Positions 58,586-64,000 of a stretch of 64,000 nucleotides of DNA are shown piece after piece. Source of the stretch: Sphaerisporangium sp. TRM90804 (GTDB lineage: Bacteria > Actinomycetota > Actinomycetes > Streptosporangiales > Streptosporangiaceae); contig NZ_JARWAC010000016.1 in the NCBI RefSeq assembly GCF_029846175.1, positions 124,001 through 188,000 of the forward strand, written 5' to 3'. Numbering within the stretch: position 1 is the stretch's first letter; every line of letters starts with the position of its first letter. The notes beneath the pieces are model-generated. The model was not told where the DNA came from. It made no database searches and was given only the letters and a program-made list of their open reading frames with translations. The position numbers were made by a program, and so were the translations under genes.

Positions 58586-60037
58586 TCACCGGAGCTGGTC
58601 AGAGCGGACCCAGGTGGCGTGGAACCCCAGCGGCACCCGGGTGGGAATGATCACACGGGCGATCGGCCCCGCCGCGAGGTCCGCGGCGGACAGCACCTGC
58701 ACCTCCGAGACGCCGTCGCGCTCGTCGGTGACGAAGGTGACCAGGTAGCCGTCGTCCTCCCCGGTGCCGCCGTCGCGCGGGGCGAACGGGGCCTCGCTGC
58801 CGTAGCGGTGCTCGCCGAAGTGGTACGCCTGGCGCTCGCCGGTGAGGTTGTCGTAGCGCACCAGGCCGTCGAAGAGGTTGGTGGCGGCGTCCTTGACCGA
58901 GACGTTGTAGGCGTACCGGGTCGGGTACCCGGTGCGGCGGGCGTCGATCGAGGGGAACTCGGTGTTGTGGTCGGGGTCCACGTACCCCTCGGACGTGCGG
59001 CCGGTGCGCAGGTCGAACCGGTAGCGGTACATCCGGGCGTCCAGCTTCAGGTACGACAGCATGCGCGCCAGCGGCCCGCCCGTGCCGGCGGGCGCGGGAC
59101 GCGCGACCCGGCACACGTCCATGACGATCTCGTCGCCGGTCTCCCAGGCGTTGACCACGTGGTAGATGTAGCAGGGCTTGGCCTCGAACCAGCGCAGCTC
59201 CTCGGCGGCGCCGCGCCTGGGGATGACGCCGAACCGCGAGGGCAGCCCGCGGTCGAAGGTCAGCTTGTACCTGCCCTGGCGGGCGGCCTCCTGGTCCTGG
59301 AACAGCGGCAGGTCCATCAGCACCGCGTGGTTCTCGGTGATCGCCATGTCGTGCGGCAGGCGCGAGCCGGGCAGGTCCAGGTCCACGCAGTGCGCCACCC
59401 GGCCGTCCGCGCCCACCACGCCGTACCTCATGTAGGGCCGGGTGCGCCCGTAGTCGAACCAGAACAGCTCGCCGGTGCGCTCGTCGTTCTTGGGGTGGGC
59501 CATGACGTCGCCGGTCAGCGTGTCGAGGAAGGTCTCGGCGCCGAGGGTCTCCAGGGACAGCGGGTCGAGCGTGTAGGGCGAGCCGCACAGGTACCAGGTG
59601 GCGAGCACCCTGCCGCGGTGGAAGATCAGGTCGGTGTTGGCCGAGTCCTTCAACGGGAGGCCGCGGGCGTTGCCGAACGGGTTGCCCTTGGGGTTCTCCA
59701 TCACGCCGGTCCACAGCGCCCTGCCGCCGGAGGACTCCGCCCGGAACGCCCGCGTCTGGACGTAGCGGTTGCGGTACCTGGCGCGGCCGTTCTCGAAGTG
59801 GACGGCGTGGACCATGCCGTCGCCGTCGAACCAGTGGTACCGGCCGCGCACCGGATGGCGCGGATTGGGGCCGTTGCGGAGGTAGACGCCGTTCAGGTCG
59901 CGCGGTATCTCGCCGATCACCTTCAGGTTCTCGGCGGTGATCTGCTCGTGTACGGGGGCGTAGAGACCGAGAAGGTAGGGATTCGCCTCACCCGAGTCGT
60001 CCAGGACCTCGGCGACCGCCTGCGGGTGTTGCCTCAT
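58586..60037 (-). CDS. Carotenoid oxygenase-family dioxygenase
   Basis: The 483-residue protein carries the four iron-binding histidines of the family at positions 181 (MAHPKND), 229 (LPHDMAIT), 293 (YIYHVVNAW) and 473 (GFHATW), with second-shell glutamates around the propeller. Members cleave carotenoids, apocarotenoids or stilbenes at a double bond using Fe(II) and O2. No membrane segment is seen. A double-HxlR regulator gene lies divergently 82 bases away and the LLM oxidoreductase follows in the same operon. The substrate is not predictable. Confidence 0.92.
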   Translation of the reverse strand: MRQHPQAVAEVLDDSGEANPYLLGLYAPVHEQITAENLKVIGEIPRDLNGVYLRNGPNPRHPVRGRYHWFDGDGMVHAVHFENGRARYRNRYVQTRAFRAESSGGRALWTGVMENPKGNPFGNARGLPLKDSANTDLIFHRGRVLATWYLCGSPYTLDPLSLETLGAETFLDTLTGDVMAHPKNDERTGELFWFDYGRTRPYMRYGVVGADGRVAHCVDLDLPGSRLPHDMAITENHAVLMDLPLFQDQEAARQGRYKLTFDRGLPSRFGVIPRRGAAEELRWFEAKPCYIYHVVNAWETGDEIVMDVCRVARPAPAGTGGPLARMLSYLKLDARMYRYRFDLRTGRTSEGYVDPDHNTEFPSIDARRTGYPTRYAYNVSVKDAATNLFDGLVRYDNLTGERQAYHFGEHRYGSEAPFAPRDGGTGEDDGYLVTFVTDERDGVSEVQVLSAADLAAGPIARVIIPTRVPLGFHATWVRSDQLR

Positions 60038-60119
60038 CCTGAAAAGCTACGATAAAAGAAGTCAGCCAGTCAACGCGCGGAACCGCCGCCGGGCCGAACA
60101 CCTGTCTATTGTTGACGCG

Positions 60120-61136
60120 ATGGACACGAAGGAGTTGCCGGCCATGGGCGGACGATCGAGGCCCGAGGTCGGGGAGTCCGGCTCCGGCGCCCATCCGGGT
60201 GATGCGGGCGCCGGCCCTCCCGAGCTGAGCTCGATCGGCCAGGCGCTCGGCATCCTCGGCGACCGCTGGGTCCTGCTGATCCTGCAACGGGCGTTCCTGC
60301 TGCGCATCCGCACCTTCGCCGGATGGCGCGACGAGCTGGGCATCTCGGAGTCCGTGCTGGCCGCCCGGCTCAAGGAGCTGGTCAAGAACGGCATCTTCGT
60401 CCGCACGGCCTACCGCGACGGGCGGATGCGCCAGGAGTACCGCCTCACCGAGCCCGGCCTGCGGCTGTGGTCCCTGCTGGTGGCCATCCACAGCTGGGAG
60501 CGCGACTGGGCCGACCGCCCCGACCTGCTGACCCTCGTCCACGACACCTGCGGCGGCGACGCCCGGCCCTACCTCGGCTGCGGCGCCTGCCGCGCGCCGA
60601 TGAGCGCCCGCGACACCCACACCGACCGCGGCCCGCTGGCCACCTTCTCCCGCATCGGCCTGCCCCGGCACCACCGCCGCACCGTGCGTCCCGACGAGCG
60701 CAGTGACTACGTCGGCTACTGCCCGTTGTCCATGGAGATCCTCGGCGACCGCTGGAGCACCACGATCCTGGCCGCCGCCTTCCTGGGCGTCCGGCGCTTC
60801 GTCGACTTCCAGGCGGAGCTCGGCATCGCGCCCTCGGTGCTCACCGACCGGCTCAAGCGCTTCGCCGAGCTGGGCGTGATGCAGACCGACGCCGCGCGCA
60901 ACTACCGGCTGACCGACAAGGGCATGGCGTTCTTCGAGGTGTTCGCCTTCCTGACGCACTGGGCCCAGGAGGAGCGGCCCGGTCCCGCCGGCTCCTACCT
61001 CGACATCACGCACAAACCGTGCGGCGCGGTGCTGCTGCCCGTCCTGATCTGCAGGCGGTGCGAGGGGGTGCTGGAGCGGCGCGAGATCCACTTCGACATG
61101 CCCGGACACCAGCGGGTGGGCCACCAGCGCTGGTGA
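60120..61136 (+). CDS. Double HxlR-type winged-helix regulator with cysteine-rich segments
   Basis: The 338-residue protein contains two HxlR winged helices: residues 38-125 (IGQALGILGDRWVLLILQRA, ISESVLAARLKELVKNGIFV) and residues 200-285 (CPLSMEILGDRWSTTILAAA, IAPSVLTDRLKRFAELGVMQ). Each is followed by a short cysteine/histidine-rich patch (DTCGGDARPYLGCGACRAP; THKPCGAVLLPVLICRRCE) that could bind metal. Most HxlR proteins have one domain and dimerise, so this is a fused pair that could bind asymmetrically. It is divergent from the carotenoid oxygenase gene and followed by an acyl-CoA ligase gene. GTCAAC and GTTGAC motifs in the gap could be its sites. Confidence 0.83.
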   Translation: MDTKELPAMGGRSRPEVGESGSGAHPGDAGAGPPELSSIGQALGILGDRWVLLILQRAFLLRIRTFAGWRDELGISESVLAARLKELVKNGIFVRTAYRDGRMRQEYRLTEPGLRLWSLLVAIHSWERDWADRPDLLTLVHDTCGGDARPYLGCGACRAPMSARDTHTDRGPLATFSRIGLPRHHRRTVRPDERSDYVGYCPLSMEILGDRWSTTILAAAFLGVRRFVDFQAELGIAPSVLTDRLKRFAELGVMQTDAARNYRLTDKGMAFFEVFAFLTHWAQEERPGPAGSYLDITHKPCGAVLLPVLICRRCEGVLERREIHFDMPGHQRVGHQRW

Positions 61137-61232
61137 CCCCCGGGGGCCGGGCCGCGGGCCGGGTGCGCGCAGCCCATTGACCACCGGGCCCGGCGTTCAT
61201 AGTGTCGCTGCAACCATCCGATGGGAGTGGCG

Positions 61233-62888
61233 ATGAGGCTGCATCCGGCAGAGCACGTTGAGCGCTACACCTCCGCGGGATGGTGGACCGACGACACCGT
61301 CGACCGGTTGTTCCGTCAGCGGGTCAGCGAGTGCCCCGGCGCGGTCGCGGTCGTCGACCCGCCCAACAAGGCGGCCCTGATGGACGGCCCCGTCAGGCGG
61401 CTCACGTGGGCCGAGCTCGACGTCGAGGTGGAGCGGCTCGCCGCGGTGCTGCTGGAGGCGGGCGCGGGCGAGGACGTCGTGGTCGCGGTGCAGCTTCCCA
61501 ACAGCGTCGAGCTCACCGCGGTCTTCCTCGCCGCCGCACGCGTCGGCGCGGTGCTGACCCCCCTGCCGGTGCAGTACCGCGAGCACGAGCTCGCCCAGGT
61601 CGTCACGCTGGCGAACGTCGCGGTGTTCGTCACGGCCGAACGCGTCGCCGGGCGGGCCGGCGCCGACGTCGTCCGCGGGCTGGACGTGCCCTCCCCGCCG
61701 GTCGTGCTCTCCTTCGGCGACCCGGCGGGCGATCTCGCGACCGCCGTCGCCGACCCCGCCCCGCTCGCGGCGCACCTGAAGGCCCTGAGGACCGACCCCA
61801 ACGACTGCCTGACCATCTGCTGGACCTCCGGCACCGAGGCGACGCCGAAGGGCGTGCCGAGGTGCCACTACGACTGGTTCGCCATCGAGGCGACCACCAC
61901 CGCCGCGCCCTCGCTCACCGGCGACGACGTCGTGCTCAACCCCTTCCCCATGGTGAACATGGCGGGCATCGGCGGCGTCTTCCTGCCCTGGCTGCGCACG
62001 GGGTTCCGCCTGGTACAGCACCACCCGTTCGACCTGATGGTCTACCTCACCCAGATCAACGAGGAGCGGGTCACCTACACGCTGGCCCCTCCCGCGCTGC
62101 TGACGATGCTGCTGCACAAGCCCGAGATGCTGGAGCGGTGCGACCTGTCGTCGCTGACGCGCATCGGCTCCGGCTCCGCGCCGCTGCCGCCGCCGATGGT
62201 GAAGGGCTGGCAGGAGCGGTACGGCATCGCGATCATCAACTTCTTCGGCTCCAACGAGGGCATCGCCCTGCTGTCCGACCCCGTGACCATCCCCGACCCC
62301 GAGGAACGCGCGCGGTACTTCCCCCGGCCGGGCGTGCCCGGCGGGTCCTGGCCGGGCACCATGGCCGCCACCCGCGTCAAGCTGGTCGACCCCGCCTCGG
62401 GCAAGGAGGTCACCGAGCCCGGCGTGCCGGGGGAGCTGCACCTGTCCGGGCCGACGGTCTTCGCCGGCTACCTGGCGGGCACGGCCTCGGCCGACCCGTT
62501 CGACGAGGAGGGCTACCTCGTCACCGGCGACGTCTTCGAGATCGCCGGCGCCGACGGCCGGTACCTGCGGTTCGTCGACCGCGCCGGCGACCTCGTGATC
62601 CGCGGCGGCGTGAACATCTCCCCGACCGAGGTCGAGGGGCTGCTCGCCCGGCACCCCGCGGTCGCGGAGGCCGCGGTGGTCGGCTACCCCGACGAGGTGC
62701 TCGGGGAGCGGCTGTGCGCGGTGGTCGTGACCCGGGGCGAGGAGGTCGGCCTGGAGTCTCTCGTGGCCTTCCTGCGCGAGCAGGGCGTCGCGTCCTACAA
62801 GCTGCCCGAGCGGCTGGAACTGGTGGAGAGCCTGCCACGCAACGCCGTCGGCAAGATCCTCAAGCGCGACCTGCGCGAGCGCCTCTGA
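61233..62888 (+). CDS. Acyl-CoA/aryl-CoA synthetase (AMP-binding)
   Basis: GGGAG upstream of the ATG at 61233 supports this start over an ATG at 61221; 551 residues. The P-loop segment TICWTSGTEATPKGVPRCHY is a variant of the consensus; adenine motif FFGSNEGIALLSD, hinge GDVFEIAGADGRYLRFVDRA and the catalytic lysine segment LPRNAVGKILKRDLRERL are intact. It would activate an aliphatic or aromatic acid as a CoA thioester. Context with a carotenoid/stilbene dioxygenase and an F420 enzyme hints at a carboxylic acid formed by alkene cleavage, but this is inference. Confidence 0.85.
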   Translation: MRLHPAEHVERYTSAGWWTDDTVDRLFRQRVSECPGAVAVVDPPNKAALMDGPVRRLTWAELDVEVERLAAVLLEAGAGEDVVVAVQLPNSVELTAVFLAAARVGAVLTPLPVQYREHELAQVVTLANVAVFVTAERVAGRAGADVVRGLDVPSPPVVLSFGDPAGDLATAVADPAPLAAHLKALRTDPNDCLTICWTSGTEATPKGVPRCHYDWFAIEATTTAAPSLTGDDVVLNPFPMVNMAGIGGVFLPWLRTGFRLVQHHPFDLMVYLTQINEERVTYTLAPPALLTMLLHKPEMLERCDLSSLTRIGSGSAPLPPPMVKGWQERYGIAIINFFGSNEGIALLSDPVTIPDPEERARYFPRPGVPGGSWPGTMAATRVKLVDPASGKEVTEPGVPGELHLSGPTVFAGYLAGTASADPFDEEGYLVTGDVFEIAGADGRYLRFVDRAGDLVIRGGVNISPTEVEGLLARHPAVAEAAVVGYPDEVLGERLCAVVVTRGEEVGLESLVAFLREQGVASYKLPERLELVESLPRNAVGKILKRDLRERL

Positions 62889-63063
62889 GCGCCCCGCCGT
62901 GCCGTCCCGGCGGGGGGCCGTCGGGCCCCGGGCTTGAAAGGTTCAGGCCGGTCGCGGCGCTGTGCGGGGGTAACGCGGCGGTGCCGGCGGCCTCGTTGAC
63001 AGCCGAGGAGCCGGGGGCGAACCATCGGCGGGCGAGCGTACCGACGCGGCCCGGCCGGTGCCG

Positions 63064-63077
63064 TGGGAGCGCTCCCA
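63064..63077. promoter_or_regulatory. CelR/CebR operator
   Basis: TGGGAGCGCTCCCA is a perfect 14-base palindrome identical to the site bound by the LacI-family cellobiose sensors CelR (Thermobifida) and CebR (Streptomyces). It ends 18 bases before the ATG of the CBM2 protein, indicating induction by cello-oligosaccharides. Confidence 0.93.
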
Positions 63078-63095
63078 AGAGAAAGCGAGCGGTCC

Positions 63096-64000
63096 ATGCG
63101 CACGCACGCCCCCCGGTCCCCGCTGCGCGACGTCGTCGCCGCCGCGACGGCCCTCATCGGACTCGCCGTCCTGCTGCTCCCAGCCGGCCCCGCCTCGGCC
63201 GCAGATCCGGGCTGCCGCGCCGACTACACCGTCAACCAGTGGGGCGGGGGCTTCACCGCGCAGGTCAAGGTCGCCAACCTGGGGCCGCCGCTCAGCTCGT
63301 GGGAGCTGGCCTGGACCTTCGGCGGCGACCAGCGGGTCACCTCCGCGTGGAACGCGACGGTCACCCAGTCGGGCGCGGCGGTGCGGGCCGTCAACCTGGC
63401 GTACAACGGGCAGGTGCCGACGGGCGGCTCGCTGGAGTTCGGGTTCCAGGGCACCTGGGGCGCGTCCAACCCCGTCCCCTCCGCCTTCACGCTCAACGGC
63501 GTGCCGTGCACCGGCGCCCCCGTCCCGAGCGCCACTCCCACGCTCACCCCGACGGTCACGCCGACCGTGACGCCCACCGTCACCCCGACCGTGACGCCCA
63601 CCGTGATCCCCACGGTCACGCCGACCGTCACCCCCACCGTCTCCCCGGGGTGCACGGGCGCCGTGGTCTGCTCGGGCTTCGAGGAGCAGGCGCCCGGCAC
63701 GCCCGGCGGTGACTGGCAGGTGGTCACGCCCAACTGCTCGGGGACCGGCACGGCGTCCGTCGACACCTCCCAGGCGCGCACCGGCACGAAGTCGCTCCGG
63801 ATCAACGGCGGCGGCGGGTACTGCAACCACGTCTTCGTCGGCACCACCAAGAACGTCTCCACGGCCGGCCCCGTCGTGTACGCGCGCATGTGGGTCAGGC
63901 ACACCACCGCCCTGCCGAGCGCGCACATCACCATGATCACCATGGCCGACTCCGCCAACGGCGGCAAGGACCTGCGCATCGGCGGCCAGAACGGCGCCCT
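63096..64000 (+). CDS. Secreted CBM2-containing protein (truncated by window edge)
   Basis: The visible 301 residues begin with a signal peptide (MRTHAPRSPLRDVVAAATAL, then a hydrophobic stretch ending ASAA), followed by a family 2 carbohydrate-binding module (residues 40-140: CRADYTVNQWGGGFTAQVKV, SSWELAWTFGGDQRVTSAWN with its surface tryptophans, and a final Cys). A Thr/Pro/Val linker of PTVTPTVTP repeats separates it from a second domain, CTGAVVCSGFEEQAPGTPGG and YCNHVFVGTTKNV, that resembles jelly-roll lectin/lyase-like modules of actinomycete secreted proteins. A perfect CelR/CebR site precedes it, so it belongs to the cellulose-responsive regulon. The catalytic activity, if any, is not visible in this window. 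Confidence 0.88.
   Translation, partial: MRTHAPRSPLRDVVAAATALIGLAVLLLPAGPASAADPGCRADYTVNQWGGGFTAQVKVANLGPPLSSWELAWTFGGDQRVTSAWNATVTQSGAAVRAVNLAYNGQVPTGGSLEFGFQGTWGASNPVPSAFTLNGVPCTGAPVPSATPTLTPTVTPTVTPTVTPTVTPTVIPTVTPTVTPTVSPGCTGAVVCSGFEEQAPGTPGGDWQVVTPNCSGTGTASVDTSQARTGTKSLRINGGGGYCNHVFVGTTKNVSTAGPVVYARMWVRHTTALPSAHITMITMADSANGGKDLRIGGQNGA

Overview
The window is very GC-rich, with strong G/C bias at third codon positions, frequent GTG/TTG starts, four-base stop/start overlaps and gene families typical of Actinomycetota: AftD, DUF3068, decaprenyl-phosphate phosphoribosyltransferase, DUF397/DUF5753, WXG100, YbaB pairs and F420 enzymes. A filamentous actinomycete, most likely of the Streptosporangiales (Nonomuraea/Streptosporangium-like), fits best. 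That placement is inference from gene content. No rRNA, tRNA, CRISPR array, transposase or integrase was found.

Layout. (1) 1-1454: start of a secreted S1 protease and a LysR regulator. (2) 1656-17882: an envelope-polysaccharide locus with two GT-C-type membrane proteins, a DUF2613 peptide, GT2, GT4, an AftD-like arabinofuranosyltransferase, an acyltransferase, two DUF3068 proteins, a methyltransferase and a DPPR synthase. These families match mycobacterial Rv0224c-Rv0228, Rv0236c/Rv0236A and Rv3806c, gathered here in one place. (3) 18080-26553: a steroid side-chain-type catabolic block (nitronate monooxygenase-like protein, EchA19-like hydratase, two acyl-CoA ligases, DUF35 protein, two thiolase-like proteins) with KstR- and KstR2-type operator sequences. 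(4) 26572-32378: small regulators, a decayed HTH/DUF5753-DUF397 module, a frameshifted fragment, a methyltransferase, an HxlR/NmrA pair and an SMP-30 protein. (5) 32399-35709: Sel1/TPR protein, a toxin-preamble-like protein and a WXG100-like protein, divergent from two YbaB-like proteins. (6) 35876-41060: LysE exporter, macrolide-type glycosyltransferase with a candidate peptide-coding leader, ArsR-SRPBCC regulator with a paired operator, and a LysR/threonine dehydratase pair. (7) 41351-44077: tandem duplicated pectate lyases. (8) 44191-55866: M20 peptidase, class III aminotransferase, alanine dehydrogenase, a TauE/SafE-cupredoxin fusion, a Sel1 protein, a two-component system, gamma-glutamyltransferase and a small membrane protein. 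(9) 56017-62888: SURF1, DUF3817, LLM flavin enzyme, carotenoid oxygenase, double-HxlR regulator and acyl-CoA ligase. (10) 63064-64000: a CBM2 secreted protein behind a perfect CelR/CebR operator, cut by the window edge.

How it fits together. Region 2 probably builds and decorates an arabinose-containing envelope glycan: the DPPR synthase would supply the decaprenyl-phosphate-pentose precursor used by AftD-like enzymes. Region 3 would activate and shorten steroid or other branched side chains. Pectate lyases and the CBM2 protein point to growth on plant material. Several intergenic stretches hold short tandem repeats or recent duplications (3664-4137, 35725-35868, 36572-36634, 48615-48782, 51542-51718, 53530-53583), and one (5223-5465) lies inside a gene.
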